NCBI GenBank assembly: GCA_004347685.1
Contig: SLTJ01000017.1
Location: 1-64,000, forward strand
Origin: Clostridia bacterium
GTDB taxonomy: Bacteria > Bacillota > DSM-521 > Neomoorellales > SLTJ01
Length of the DNA: 64,000 bases
Direction: 5' to 3'
The translations under genes and the position numbers were made by a program. The notes under the pieces were generated by a model, which made no database searches, was not told the origin of the DNA, and worked only from the letters and a program-made list of their open reading frames with translations. Shown one piece after another: positions 33,418-43,093 of this stretch (positions are counted from its first letter, which is position 1; the number at the start of each line of letters is the position of its first letter).

Positions 33418-35373
33418 TTAGTCGGACGGTACTTCCAAGACTACCCTTGTCCCCGAGCCCGGCCTGGAACAAATACTAAGCTTCCCCCTGAGAAGATTTG
33501 CCCGCTCTTGCATCCCTGCAAGTCCTGTTTTTCCTGACCGGATAAAATCCGAAGTCTCATTGAAGGTAAAGCCTTTGCCATTGTCATTGACCGTTACCGT
33601 AATCTTGTCAGTACTAAACTCAATGGCCACTCTAGACTTCGTAGCTCCAGAATGTTTCCAGACGTTTCTTATGGCTTCTTGGACCACCCGGTAGATCAGT
33701 AGCTCATCCTCTGGAGCAAGATGCCGCTCAACACCACTCACGCATACTTCTGAGTCAATACAAGCCTCTTCTTTTAGTTGAGAGCTTAACTCCCTCAATG
33801 CCGGAAGCAGCCCGAGAAACTCAAGGGTGGGCGGGCGAAGGTCTCTAATGAAGCGCCGCATCCCAGCGATGATCTTATCAATCTTTTCCTGGATTCCTTC
33901 CAGGCAAGTCTGCGCTTCAGGCAGCTCAACATTGTTAGAAATAATTCCCTCAATCTGCCTGGACAAGGCAATTAAAGATTGGATCGAATCATCGTGCAGT
34001 TCTCTGGCAATTCGTTTACGCTCTTCCTCATGTGCCTGGGTAATCTGGCGTACATACAGGCGAAGATCTTCCTGGAGCTGCCGCTCCCTGGTAACATCAC
34101 GAGCAATATTCTGGAAGGCAATTGGTTTCCCTTGCTCTGTAAGCAGGGACGTGGTCATTGTAACGATGGCCACCGCCCCATCCTTCCTCAGAAAAACCTG
34201 CTCATAGGGTTGCTCAATCTCATCGCCCGAGAGCAACTTCTGCCGCACTTCCTTTGCTAACTCGACCCCTTGGGGCGTTAGAAATCTGGAAACTTTTTCA
34301 CCAATCAGTTCGTCGAGTTCATACCCGATAAGTTCCGAAGTCGCCCGATTCGCGGTCAGGATTCTGCCTTCGAAGTCGTGGACCCAAATGGCGTCATGCG
34401 CCTTCTCAAATAGCTCTCTAAGACTTGCCCTGGCCTTTTCCGATTCATCATAAAATGCCGCCTTCTGAACGGCTACTCCAAGTTCAGCACCGATGAGAGT
34501 TAAGAGGTCTCTTTCCTCGCTGGTAAAGTATCTAACGCCGCGAGCTGCAGCGCAAAGCGTGCCAACCACCTTGTTCTGCGAATTTAGAGGTACAATGAAC
34601 TGGGAACCTATGCCTTCCCTTTTCACTACTTCTCTGGAAAGCCGCCTGTCTGCGGTAGAATCCTCAATTAGGCAAGGCTTTCCCGTTTCAGCCACCCAAC
34701 CATTGAATCCCTCTCCTACCTTCAGACCGTCTACCTGGTGGGCAAATTCCTCTGAGACGCCATGATAGACTTTGAGCTGGAGCTTCCTCTCCTGCTCGTC
34801 CAGCAGGAAGATCAATACCCCGTCTATGCCCACCGCTTCTTTTATCTTACCGGCTACGGCGCTGAGGATCTCCTCCAGAGTGAATGACTCGTTTATTGTT
34901 TTGGTTATGGAATGAAGGATGGAAAGACGCTTCTCGTTCTCAGTGATAATTTTGATATACGAATGAAGTTCCCGGCGCAAGATATCAAGCTTGAGGAGAG
35001 CTTGTTCTCGACGGCCTGTCTCCCGGCGCCGTGATTCAAGCCACCAGTTGGCCAGGATACCGATGGCGGCAACCGTAAAGGTTTCAGATAGAACCTCTAC
35101 GCGATATGGCGACAGCCACAAGGCCTTTAGCAGCATGACCGCCAGGGCTGTTCCTAGACAGACAATCCCTCCCCTCAATCGGAAAACTGCACCGCTGAGG
35201 GCGATAAGGAAAAGAAACAGTATCCGCTCTATAGAGTGACTCCTAAAACCCAAGAAGGGGCTTACTTTTACAACAGGGAACTGCTCCGGATAATAAAGCA
35301 AAATACAAATGAACAGGAGCACCACAATGATCCAAGAGTGCCAGTTATGAAGGAGCGAGAGAAGGCCCTTCAT
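33418..35373 (-). CDS. sensor histidine kinase (GAF-PAS-HisKA_3), NarX/NreB-like
   Basis: The 651-residue protein has about four N-terminal membrane spans (to about residue 115) and a coiled-coil linker. A GAF domain (about 165-310) and a PAS domain (about 325-440, VHDFEGRILTANRATSELIG) follow. The HisKA_3 dimerisation helix has RKRIARELHDDSIQSL and the ATPase domain VVQEAIRNVWKHSGA, DNGKGF and GLAGMQERANLL. It would phosphorylate the LuxR-type regulator whose stop codon overlaps its start. The signal is unknown; redox or gas sensing by GAF/PAS is possible. Its position upstream of the fdh genes suggests control of them. Confidence 0.93.
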   Translation of the reverse strand: MKGLLSLLHNWHSWIIVVLLFICILLYYPEQFPVVKVSPFLGFRSHSIERILFLFLIALSGAVFRLRGGIVCLGTALAVMLLKALWLSPYRVEVLSETFTVAAIGILANWWLESRRRETGRREQALLKLDILRRELHSYIKIITENEKRLSILHSITKTINESFTLEEILSAVAGKIKEAVGIDGVLIFLLDEQERKLQLKVYHGVSEEFAHQVDGLKVGEGFNGWVAETGKPCLIEDSTADRRLSREVVKREGIGSQFIVPLNSQNKVVGTLCAAARGVRYFTSEERDLLTLIGAELGVAVQKAAFYDESEKARASLRELFEKAHDAIWVHDFEGRILTANRATSELIGYELDELIGEKVSRFLTPQGVELAKEVRQKLLSGDEIEQPYEQVFLRKDGAVAIVTMTTSLLTEQGKPIAFQNIARDVTRERQLQEDLRLYVRQITQAHEEERKRIARELHDDSIQSLIALSRQIEGIISNNVELPEAQTCLEGIQEKIDKIIAGMRRFIRDLRPPTLEFLGLLPALRELSSQLKEEACIDSEVCVSGVERHLAPEDELLIYRVVQEAIRNVWKHSGATKSRVAIEFSTDKITVTVNDNGKGFTFNETSDFIRSGKTGLAGMQERANLLRGKLSICSRPGSGTRVVLEVPSD

Positions 35374-36044
35374 GTTCTCCCCTCGCTCCTATCCTTTAAG
35401 GTAAGCCAGCCTTTTCTCAGGCAAAAGACTATCGCCTCTGTCCGGGAATAAACCCCCAGCTTGTTGAAAATGTTTCTCCAGTGGCTCTGAACTGTACGGT
35501 AACCAAGAGAAAGGGCAGCTGCAATCTCCTTGTTTGCCAGCCCCTCCACCGCCAGGCGAAGTACTTCAAATTCTCTTTCAGTAAGCACTTCGCCCTTCTC
35601 CCGCCCGGGCCTGCTCTCCGGAGCCACCAGGTGGGCAAACACGTTCGGAGCCACAGCGGGGTGGAGCACGGACTCTCCGTCGTAAACGGTACGGATGGCG
35701 TTGATTACTTCCTTTCCCTTGGCGTTTTTCAATAGATAGCCTGCCGCCCCCGCTTTGATGACAGCAAAGATGAATTCAACATTATCGTAAGCGGTAAGTA
35801 CGAGCACACACGTATGCGGTGAGCATTCCTTTATCTGCCGGGTGGCTTCAATACCGTTTAGCTCGGGCATGGCGATGTCCATCAGGACAACAGCAGGCCT
35901 CGTCTCTCTTACCAGGCGCACCGCCTGTTCTCCGTTTTCCGCTTCGCCAACCACCTCCATGTCACCCTGCCGGCGAATAAGCTCCCCCAACCCTTCTCTC
36001 ACCACTGCGTGATCATCTGCCAAAAGGACCTTTATCTTTTCCAT
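35370..36044 (-). CDS. response regulator, NarL/LuxR family
   Basis: The 224-residue protein has a receiver domain (LLADDHAVVREGL near residue 6, phospho-acceptor in AVVLMDIAMPELNG) and a C-terminal LuxR helix-turn-helix (LTEREFEVLRLAVEGLANKE, TVQSHWRNIFNKLGV). Start ATG 36044 matches the usual beginning of the receiver; a longer frame to 36212 is unlikely. It is translationally coupled to the histidine kinase. Confidence 0.93.
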   Translation of the reverse strand: MEKIKVLLADDHAVVREGLGELIRRQGDMEVVGEAENGEQAVRLVRETRPAVVLMDIAMPELNGIEATRQIKECSPHTCVLVLTAYDNVEFIFAVIKAGAAGYLLKNAKGKEVINAIRTVYDGESVLHPAVAPNVFAHLVAPESRPGREKGEVLTEREFEVLRLAVEGLANKEIAAALSLGYRTVQSHWRNIFNKLGVYSRTEAIVFCLRKGWLTLKDRSEGRT

Positions 36045-36277
36045 TTTGATGCCACCCTTACGCCATCCTTTTCCTGGCAAGAAGCAGCGAGTTATGGATG
36101 CTGTGAAGGTATCTTTAGACCGGCCGGCGTAAGCGATAAGGATCTGTAGGTGAGGTAAGTTTGCTTGTTGGGCTCTCACTCTTATAATAGCACTAGTGCT
36201 CACAAGCATCAACTAAATTAAATAAAAAGGGCCTTCTATGCAGACTCCAGCCACTTCGCAAATAAGACCGGTTGCTA

Positions 36278-38251
36278 CTAACTTGCAGACTTCGTCTTAA
36301 TGATCTTGGTTGCATGATCCCGGCCAAAGTAGAAATTGAGCCACGAAGAGGTCCTCCATAATTCCCAATTGCACGGGGGCACTATATAACCCCCAATTTC
36401 CTCCGCTTTGTTATGACCATTTAGCCTTTCGTAGGCCTTTACCCACATACATCTCTTCTGGTTAGGGTATACCTCGCACCACCCCATATAACTCCCCCCA
36501 CATGGCCCGTTCCTCTGATTCTTGGGGCATTGGGACATGGGGCACAGATATGCTATATCAAACAAGGCGCAATCTCCACAACTCATACACCCGTACAAAG
36601 CTGCCTTCCCCAGGTGTTCGAAAGAGCTAAAAACCCTTCTCAGCGTCGGCCTGGAATCTATAACTGTGGCAATGGGCTTCAGCATCTTGAAGACGGGATT
36701 CTTTGGCTCAAAAAACAGGGCGTGAGCCAGCTTAGAGATGCCGTACATGGGCTGGAGCGATGGTCTCCTTACTCTCAAGGCAGGCTTTTCGAGGTTCAAC
36801 CCGCTCTCCAGATCTTTTTGAAAGAAATAGAAGCCATTGTTTTGCGGGTAGTCAAATTCAGGGACTAGATCCCTCCAGTTCTTCGACAGTTCTTCTCCCT
36901 TTTCAATGATATACTCAACCATATCGTACCTTATACCTTGACCACCAATATGGGCTCCAGCATATCCCATACCCTTGGCAACGGCATACATTTTAGCTGC
37001 CCTGTTCAGCCTGGCTGATACCCCCTTGTCCTTGGCCTTTGCTTCCTCGGCCAATTCTGCCAAAAGTTTGCCAGTAACTACACACCCGGGGATCTGGTTG
37101 GCATTCATTGCTCTTGCCGCTCCATATGACAGGACATAGATATTGGCCAGTACCGGTATGTTGTATTTGTTCATCTTCAACCACTGTAAAAGCTCGTGGA
37201 ACTTCCTGGCATCATACCCGACCTGGGTGATTAGAAACCCCGCCCCTGCCTGTATCTTCTTATCTAGCTTGTAGTATTGCCCCATGAGTTCGGACTCCAA
37301 TTGTTTAAAGGGCGAAACAGAAGCACCGGCAAAGAAATCCGTGGGGGCAAGGGTCTTCTTTTTCCCCATGACTTCGTGTTCCAGGCCATTGTTTACCGTT
37401 TTCACTAGCTGCAAAACATGCACCGGGTCCAAATCAAATACAGGTTTGGGTCTTCCGTTAAACGCATCGCTTGAAGGAAAATCCCCGGTCAGGACCAGAA
37501 TATTCCTTACCCCTTCCGCAGCCAGGCCGTAAAGTATACTTTCAATCTCGTTTCTGTTTTTGTCCCTGCAGGCAAGATGGACCAGGGGCTCCATTCCCAA
37601 TCTCTTGAGCTCAGCACACAACATCTCAGTAGAAAGGGCCGGGTTTCCACCAGGATTATCGGTTACACTCATAGCATGAATTCTACTGCCCCGGGCAGCC
37701 CTTTCAGCGTTGTCGATGATCTCCGCCTGCTGCAGTTCAAAAGCACCCCTCCCCGGAATTTGCTCCCAGGTGACACAAAAGATATCAGGGCTGAGAATTA
37801 CCTCTTTAAATGTGTTTGCTTTTTGTTCTAGCTTCTCCTTAACCCTTTCTTTCAGGCCAAGTGACTCAACCATCCGGAAAATAGAAGAATAGTCGTTGGC
37901 GGAGATGGAAATATAGTCTTCCGCATCAAGCTGCATCCCTTCCTCCCTGGTCCACCCTTTAGGAGCTTGCCCGTTAAAGCGGACATCTACCACGAGCAAG
38001 GGTATGTCTTTGGTTATCCACCCGCTGCGAAGCCGCTTATGAAGCGCGAAGGAGGTGCCCCGGGGCTCAAGGTACCCTAAAACAATGGCATCAGGCCGCT
38101 CTCTCCTGGCCCTCTCCAGGCCATCCTGCTCACTCTTGGCGTAGCTCACCTGAAAGGATTCTTCCAGGGCCTTTCCGGCCATCTCCAGAAAACTGGGCTC
38201 GCTACCAACCACAAGAATCCTGTGACTTCCATCTACATCTACTTTCTGCAT
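36278..38251 (-). CDS. metF: MetF-type methylenetetrahydrofolate reductase fused to receiver-like domain and MetV-like Cys domain
   Basis: The 657-residue protein has three parts. Residues about 8-135 form a receiver-like fold (HRILVVGSEPSFLEMAGKAL, IVLGYLEPRGTSF) where the phospho-acceptor Asp is replaced by Gly. Residues about 150-460 are a MetF TIM barrel (VLTGDFPSSDA, AGAGFLITQVGYDARKFHEL). The C-terminal part is a Cys-rich domain (YGCMSCGDCALFDIAYLCPM, QCPKNQRNGPCGGSY) as in MetV/MetF C-terminal partners. It should reduce methylene-THF to methyl-THF in the Wood-Ljungdahl pathway, with electrons entering through the Cys domain. Start ATG 38251 is chosen as the family-like beginning. Confidence 0.88.
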   Translation of the reverse strand: MQKVDVDGSHRILVVGSEPSFLEMAGKALEESFQVSYAKSEQDGLERARRERPDAIVLGYLEPRGTSFALHKRLRSGWITKDIPLLVVDVRFNGQAPKGWTREEGMQLDAEDYISISANDYSSIFRMVESLGLKERVKEKLEQKANTFKEVILSPDIFCVTWEQIPGRGAFELQQAEIIDNAERAARGSRIHAMSVTDNPGGNPALSTEMLCAELKRLGMEPLVHLACRDKNRNEIESILYGLAAEGVRNILVLTGDFPSSDAFNGRPKPVFDLDPVHVLQLVKTVNNGLEHEVMGKKKTLAPTDFFAGASVSPFKQLESELMGQYYKLDKKIQAGAGFLITQVGYDARKFHELLQWLKMNKYNIPVLANIYVLSYGAARAMNANQIPGCVVTGKLLAELAEEAKAKDKGVSARLNRAAKMYAVAKGMGYAGAHIGGQGIRYDMVEYIIEKGEELSKNWRDLVPEFDYPQNNGFYFFQKDLESGLNLEKPALRVRRPSLQPMYGISKLAHALFFEPKNPVFKMLKPIATVIDSRPTLRRVFSSFEHLGKAALYGCMSCGDCALFDIAYLCPMSQCPKNQRNGPCGGSYMGWCEVYPNQKRCMWVKAYERLNGHNKAEEIGGYIVPPCNWELWRTSSWLNFYFGRDHATKIIKTKSAS

Positions 38252-38345
38252 TCCTTGCCTCCTCCTTTCTACAGGAAACTGCCTCCGCCTCAAAAGAGCG
38301 GCCTTTGCCCCTTCAGGACGCACTCCTTTCCTCGGGGCATAATCT

Positions 38346-38825
38346 TTACCTGGTGAGCATGAGTTCAATCCTGTCTATTTCCTTGAGCACGTCCTCCATC
38401 CGGTTTGCAACTTCCTTGAGATCTGCAGGCTCCTGCTTGGCCGTTCTTCGCAGAATTCCTCCCACGATTTCCCAAAGGTCAGATGGCTCCAGCGGACGAG
38501 AAACGTAATCCTCAGCTTCCATCTGTAGCCCTTCGTACCTTCTCCACCCCTTCCGGTGGTATTCCTCGGCGCAGACATCTACTACTACCAACGGGGTATT
38601 CTTCGTTGTCAAGTTCTCGCGTAGTTCATTATGGACCTGGAATGAAGTGCCCCGGGGCTCCAGATACCCAAGAATAATCAGGATGGGGGCTTTCTTCTTC
38701 GCTTGCTCCATTCCCTCGTTTCTGTTCAGTGCAGATACCACCTCGAAATACGGCTCAAAAGTCATCTTTACCATCTCGACAAAATCCGTATCCACATCAA
38801 TCACCAAAATCCTTGGCCTTTGCAT
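38346..38825 (-). CDS. stand-alone receiver-like protein lacking the phospho-Asp
   Basis: The 159-residue protein (PRILVIDVDTDFVEMVKMTF, then ILIILGYLEPRGTSFQVHNE, then a Tyr/Glu-rich AEDYVSRPLEPSDLW) is homologous to the N-terminal domain of the adjacent MetF fusion. The Asp that receivers phosphorylate is Gly in both, within the shared GYLEPRGTSF. A C-terminal helix (EPADLKEVANRMEDVLKEID) suits dimerisation. It lies 95 bases upstream of metF. It is probably a protein-interaction module for an Wood-Ljungdahl enzyme complex and not a phosphorelay protein. Confidence 0.8.
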   Translation of the reverse strand: MQRPRILVIDVDTDFVEMVKMTFEPYFEVVSALNRNEGMEQAKKKAPILIILGYLEPRGTSFQVHNELRENLTTKNTPLVVVDVCAEEYHRKGWRRYEGLQMEAEDYVSRPLEPSDLWEIVGGILRRTAKQEPADLKEVANRMEDVLKEIDRIELMLTR

Positions 38826-39049
38826 GTCATTACCTCCTCCCGGATCTCTTCTGGTACCAGTTTACCCCCGTTCCTCTTATGACGTAAGCGCCGGGAGGCG
38901 TAGAGAGTTTCAATAACCTGTAAGCCTAAAGGCGTAAGCCATTTTGCTGGCGTATTTGTCTATGTTACCACCAATGCTACTTGACGGTTCTTTTGCAACG
39001 GTCATTGTCAGTAAGTTTTCATGATGGCTTCCGACAATGTCGTTAGCAG

Positions 39050-39078
39050 AAAAAAATAGCCCCGGGGCGGCCGGGACT
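39050..39078 (-). terminator. terminator downstream of cooF
   Basis: On the reverse strand CCCGG and CCGGG enclose a GC loop and are followed by GCTATTTTTTT. It is a compact intrinsic terminator. Confidence 0.55.
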
Positions 39079-39143
39079 TGTCGGTGATTATGTGCGAATG
39101 CGAAATGTGAGCTGTAAATAGGCATCCATACTTCGATCAGCAC

Positions 39144-39178
39144 CGGCCCTCGCCCCCGTAGCTTTGGGGCAAGGGCCG
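39144..39178 (-). terminator. strong hairpin directly after cooF
   Basis: GGCCCTTGCCCC and GGGGGCGAGGGCC pair to a long GC stem 15 bases beyond the cooF stop, without a U run. It may slow RNA polymerase or protect the 3' end, with the T-rich terminator at 39050 doing the release. Confidence 0.45.
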
Positions 39179-39192
39179 CCCCTGACTTTACC

Positions 39193-39702
39193 CTAACCCG
39201 CTTGCAGGCCGGGCAGGATGTGGTCCTGCCCGTATTCCCGCCGCCTATCTTGCGCGAATTCGTCTACCGTGGTGTAGACCAGGGCGCCCATGGGGCAGGC
39301 GGCCACGCAGGCCGGGGTGCCGCTGGCCGTAAGACATTCCCGGTCACACTTGAGGGCTTCGCGTTTCTGGTAGTCGGCCTGGATTACCCCGTAGGGGCAG
39401 GCCATGACGCACATCCAGCAGCCGACACAGGAGTGCAGGCCGCCTTCGTTGGTGACGGTGCCGTCCGGGCGGCGGTGCATGGCGCCGCTGATACAGGCGT
39501 CTACACAGTAAGCCTCCTCGCAGTGGCGGCAGACAAAAGGAAGCCGGTGGCCATCGCCCTGCTCCACGAACAGCCGCTTTCGCGGCGGGGGGGCGGCGGC
39601 CAGGGCAGCGATAAGCGTCTTCCCCGGCGTGTGGGCCACGGCGCAGGCCAGCTCGCACGAATGACAACCCAGGCAGCGCTCGTAGCGGATGAGGATCTCC
39701 AC
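39193..39702 (-). CDS. cooF: CooF-like 4Fe-4S electron carrier of CO dehydrogenase
   Basis: The 169-residue protein has four cluster motifs: RCLGCHSCELACAV, VCRHCEEAYCVDACISGAMH, CVGCWMCVMACPYGVIQ and CDRECLTASGTPACVAACPMGA. This is the CooF layout. It passes electrons from CooS to a partner, here probably the flavoprotein encoded upstream. Its start is one base from the cooS stop. Confidence 0.93.
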   Translation of the reverse strand: MEILIRYERCLGCHSCELACAVAHTPGKTLIAALAAAPPPRKRLFVEQGDGHRLPFVCRHCEEAYCVDACISGAMHRRPDGTVTNEGGLHSCVGCWMCVMACPYGVIQADYQKREALKCDRECLTASGTPACVAACPMGALVYTTVDEFAQDRRREYGQDHILPGLQAG

Positions 39703-41628
39703 CTAACCCACCTCCGCGAAGGCCCGGGTGGCCAGGCCCAACCCGGCGCGCCGCTGCTGGATGGCTTCGTAAACCCTGGCGGCAGCCTGCAACGGGTCGG
39801 TCTCCACGATGAAGTACCCGCCGGTCAGCTCCTTCAGACCGGCGGTCAGAGTCTCGGCCACGACCCGGCTTCCCAGCACCGGCGGCACCACCCCCAGGTG
39901 CACCGGCAGCCCGGCGGCTACGGCCCAGGTACCAATGGACACCGCCTTTTCGGTCGTGTACTCGGGGGCCGAGGCCACCACCGGCAGCCTGTCCAGGTCT
40001 ACTCCCAGCTTGTTGGCTAGGGCCACCGCCACGTCTACGGCCCGGGAATTGTCCACGCACGAGCCCATGTGCAGAACCGGAGGGAGGGGACCGGACAGGC
40101 CATTGGCTTCGCCTATGGCGGTCAACACTGCCATCAACCCTGGACCGGCATAGCGCAGGGTGGCTGCAGGGTCCAGAAAGCCGTGCCTGGCAAAGGCGCC
40201 GGCACCACACCCGGTGGCGAGCAGGAGAACATCACGTTTAAGTAGCTCTGCAGCCATGGTGATGAAATTGCGGTCCTGCGGTACCTTGACGTTGGCACAG
40301 CCGGCAAAAAGGACTACCCCCTGGATGTTGCCGTTCACAATGTTGTCCAGAAGAGGCTTAAGCGGGTCTTCGGAACTAAGCTTACCCAAGGCGGCTACGA
40401 TAGCCTCGGTGGAAAAACCGGCCACCACTTTGGTCTTGACTGCCGGGATCTCCACCGGCCGGCCCTGCCGCGCCTGGAAGGCGACTATTGCCAGCCGCAG
40501 GATTTCTTTGGACTGCTCCAGGGCCTTTTCTTCTTCCACCTCCAGGTGGGTTGCCCCGGGTATTTTCGCTATGCCCATGGTGGTTACCACCCTGGTGCCG
40601 TAACATTCGGCCACCTGCACCAGGGAGGGATAGATGCACTGGTAGTCTACTATAATGGCGTCCAACGCGCCGGTGAGGATAGGAAGTTCCTGGGAGATGG
40701 CGTGGGTGAGGGGTGGGACCCCGTGCCGCATGAGGACTTCGTTGCCGGTACAGCAAATGCCTACCAGGTTAATCCCTTCCTCAGCCCCGGCCGCCCGAGC
40801 CTCCTGTTGCACCTCCCCGGCTGCCGTGACCACTAGGTCGGAAAGGACCGGGTTATGGCCGTGGAGGGCCACGTTCACAGCCCGCTCCTTTAAAACCCCC
40901 AGGTTGGCCTCGCTCACCACCGGCTGCGGTGTGCCAAAGAGGATGTCAGCCAGGTCGGTGGCCAGGTGGCAGCCGGCATAGTCGGCCACGGCGCATTTCA
41001 AGCCTCCGGCCAGCAGGTTGAGGGGATCGGCGTCCACCCCCATGGTGGTGCGGTGCATTACCTCGCTGATGGCGGCGTCAATACCGCCGGGCACGGCGCC
41101 CAGCCGGCCCAGGGCTTCCTGCCTGCCATGGGTCAGCGTGGAAACGGCCCACGCCTGAGGTGATTCCTTCTCGCTGAATTCTGCCAGGGCCGCCTGGCTG
41201 ACCGCCCGGGCCAGTTCGAGGGTATCCTTACCCTCCCCGTCCACGCCCAGCCGCGCCGCCACGGCCCTTAACTTGGCGTCATCCTTAACTGCATAATCTT
41301 TTGCCGACCCTCCGGCCACCTTTGCCAGGACGTGGGCCAGGTGCTTGGCGTGGCCGGAATGGGCCGCCGTGCCGGCGGCAATGGCCCGCAGGAGCCCGCG
41401 GGCTACCATGGTGTCGGCCGTAGCCCCGCAGACTCCCCGCTGCGGCCCGTCGCCGAAGGGGTCAATGCGGCACGGCCCCTGGACGCAGTGACGGCAGCAG
41501 AGGCCCAGGTCACCAAAGCCGCACTGAGGCTGTTGCCTCTCCAGGCGGTCCCAGACAGTTTCAACACCCCGCCCGGCAGCTACCCGCAGCATTTGCAGGC
41601 TGGCAGCGTCTAGAGAACGTTCAGACAC
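39703..41628 (-). CDS. cooS: anaerobic carbon monoxide dehydrogenase, Ni-Fe catalytic subunit
   Basis: The 641-residue protein is of usual CooS length. The N-terminal Cys cluster CCRHCVQGPCRIDPFG with GVCGA holds the B/D clusters. Further conserved features are VALHGHNPVLSD, NLVGICCTGNEVLMRHGVPP, VLFAGCANVKVPQD, LLATGCGAGAFARHGFLD and LHMGSCVDNSRAVDV, which supply C-cluster ligands. It interconverts CO and CO2. GTG at 41628 with AAGGAG ten bases before is the start and overlaps the preceding gene by 19 bases. No cooC nickel-insertion gene is in the window. Confidence 0.95.
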   Translation of the reverse strand: MSERSLDAASLQMLRVAAGRGVETVWDRLERQQPQCGFGDLGLCCRHCVQGPCRIDPFGDGPQRGVCGATADTMVARGLLRAIAAGTAAHSGHAKHLAHVLAKVAGGSAKDYAVKDDAKLRAVAARLGVDGEGKDTLELARAVSQAALAEFSEKESPQAWAVSTLTHGRQEALGRLGAVPGGIDAAISEVMHRTTMGVDADPLNLLAGGLKCAVADYAGCHLATDLADILFGTPQPVVSEANLGVLKERAVNVALHGHNPVLSDLVVTAAGEVQQEARAAGAEEGINLVGICCTGNEVLMRHGVPPLTHAISQELPILTGALDAIIVDYQCIYPSLVQVAECYGTRVVTTMGIAKIPGATHLEVEEEKALEQSKEILRLAIVAFQARQGRPVEIPAVKTKVVAGFSTEAIVAALGKLSSEDPLKPLLDNIVNGNIQGVVLFAGCANVKVPQDRNFITMAAELLKRDVLLLATGCGAGAFARHGFLDPAATLRYAGPGLMAVLTAIGEANGLSGPLPPVLHMGSCVDNSRAVDVAVALANKLGVDLDRLPVVASAPEYTTEKAVSIGTWAVAAGLPVHLGVVPPVLGSRVVAETLTAGLKELTGGYFIVETDPLQAAARVYEAIQQRRAGLGLATRAFAEVG

Positions 41629-42911
41629 CGGTTATGCACTCCTTTCCGTAAGTCCCCAGATATCAATGGCAATGAGAGGGGCAAGACCGCCCGCCCGTGG
41701 AGCAGGTCATCCCGGTCCCCGGCGCTAACTCGATATTTCCTCGCCACATAGGCCTGGTAGACCCCGGCCCGGGATACGTCGCCCACCAGCAGGGCGCCCA
41801 CCAATCTCCCGTCCTTCAGGACCAGGCGGCGGTAAACCGGCGGTTCGGCGCGGTACATGGTATGTACCTCAAAGGCGCCCTCCTCCGGCACGTTGGCCTG
41901 ACCGACAACTGCAAAGGCCAACCCGGCTATCTGCCCGGCGTGCATGGCCGTCAGGCACGGGCGGTAAGAGGCGGGCACGCCGGCCATATTCCTGCCGGCT
42001 ACCCGGCCCTGGGCCACGGCCACATTCCAGGTGCCGGGCACAACATTCTTTTCCAGCACGGGATCGTAGACCTCGGCTACGTCCCCGGCCGCGTAAACAT
42101 CCGACAGGCTGGTCTGCATATGCTCGTCCACTATTACTCCCTGCCGTATTTCAGCGCCAGCGCCAGCCGCCAGCTCGATAACAGGCCGTACCCCGGTGGC
42201 CAGCACCACCAGTCCTGCGGTCAGGGAGCCTCCTCCCGCCAGCTCCACTGCCAACCCCCGGCCGCCTGCTCCGGGGACAAAGGAGGCAACGGCCGCTCCA
42301 CACCGCACCTCTACTCCCAGGGCCTTCAGGCTGGCCGCCAGCATTTCCCCGGCCCTGGCGTCGAGTTGCTCGGGCATCAGGTGCTCCCGCGCCTCCACCA
42401 CGGTTACGGCTACACCCCGGGAGGCGAAGGCCTCGGCCGCCTCCAGGCCCACCAGCCCGCCGCCGACCACTACCGCCTCCCGGGCCGTATCTGCCGCCCG
42501 GCCGATGGCCATGGCGTCGGCGCCGGTGCGCAGGGTATGAATACCAGGCAGTTCCGCTCCCGGCACTGCCGGCCGTACGGGTGACGCCCCGGTGGCCAGC
42601 AAAAGGGCCCGGTACTCAAGCCATTGCCCGCCGGCCAACTCCACCCGGCGCGCCCGGGGGTCTATCCGCACAGCCCTTTCCTCCCAAATGGCTTCTACCC
42701 CCATATCCCGATAAAAACTCTCAGGCCGCCAGCCCATCTCGCCAACCGCCATCTCGCCAGACACCACCCGGCTCAGGAGACAGCGGCAGTTGACCGGTCC
42801 GGCCTCGTCGCTGACCAGGACGACAGGATCCCGGCACCCGGCCTCCATAATGGCCTCCACGGCGGCTGTGGCTGCCGGGCCGCCACCAATAAGCACGATA
42901 TTCTTCGCCAA
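41610..42911 (-). CDS. FAD-dependent NAD(P)H oxidoreductase linked to CooS
   Basis: The 433-residue protein has an N-terminal FAD site (IVLIGGGPAATAAVEAIMEA), a second nucleotide site (AVVVGGGLVGLEAAEAFASR near 145) and the C-terminal FAD motif DVYAAGDVAE. It belongs to the NADH oxidase/rubredoxin-reductase-like group. Genes of this kind follow cooS-cooF in several carboxydotrophs and are thought to reduce NAD(P) with CO-derived electrons or to handle oxygen. TTG with a GGGGGTGAG ribosome site is the likely start. It overlaps cooS. Confidence 0.85.
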   Translation of the reverse strand: MAKNIVLIGGGPAATAAVEAIMEAGCRDPVVLVSDEAGPVNCRCLLSRVVSGEMAVGEMGWRPESFYRDMGVEAIWEERAVRIDPRARRVELAGGQWLEYRALLLATGASPVRPAVPGAELPGIHTLRTGADAMAIGRAADTAREAVVVGGGLVGLEAAEAFASRGVAVTVVEAREHLMPEQLDARAGEMLAASLKALGVEVRCGAAVASFVPGAGGRGLAVELAGGGSLTAGLVVLATGVRPVIELAAGAGAEIRQGVIVDEHMQTSLSDVYAAGDVAEVYDPVLEKNVVPGTWNVAVAQGRVAGRNMAGVPASYRPCLTAMHAGQIAGLAFAVVGQANVPEEGAFEVHTMYRAEPPVYRRLVLKDGRLVGALLVGDVSRAGVYQAYVARKYRVSAGDRDDLLHGRAVLPLSLPLISGDLRKGVHNRCLNVL

Positions 42912-43093
42912 AAGATCTCACCCCCTCGCTATACTGGGGTATCGCCCAGTTTTTATTAGGCTCGGCCGCCTGGCCCCGGCCAATTTCCGGTTTTCGCTGG
43001 CTCGTACGCTGGCCTCCTTTCTGGTCGTTACAAAAATTCCCCTTCATCCCTCCGCTGGCGCCGGAACACCGGTCCCGACATTGGCAGGGCGCC

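Larger units (their letters stand above)
38826..39192. other. intergenic region between cooF and the receiver-like gene
   Basis: No gene is supported. It holds two reverse-strand hairpins behind cooF (separate entries). The rest, about 38830-39040, is AT-richer and must contain the promoter of the receiver-metF unit, but no convincing -35/-10 pair or operator is seen. Confidence 0.3.
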
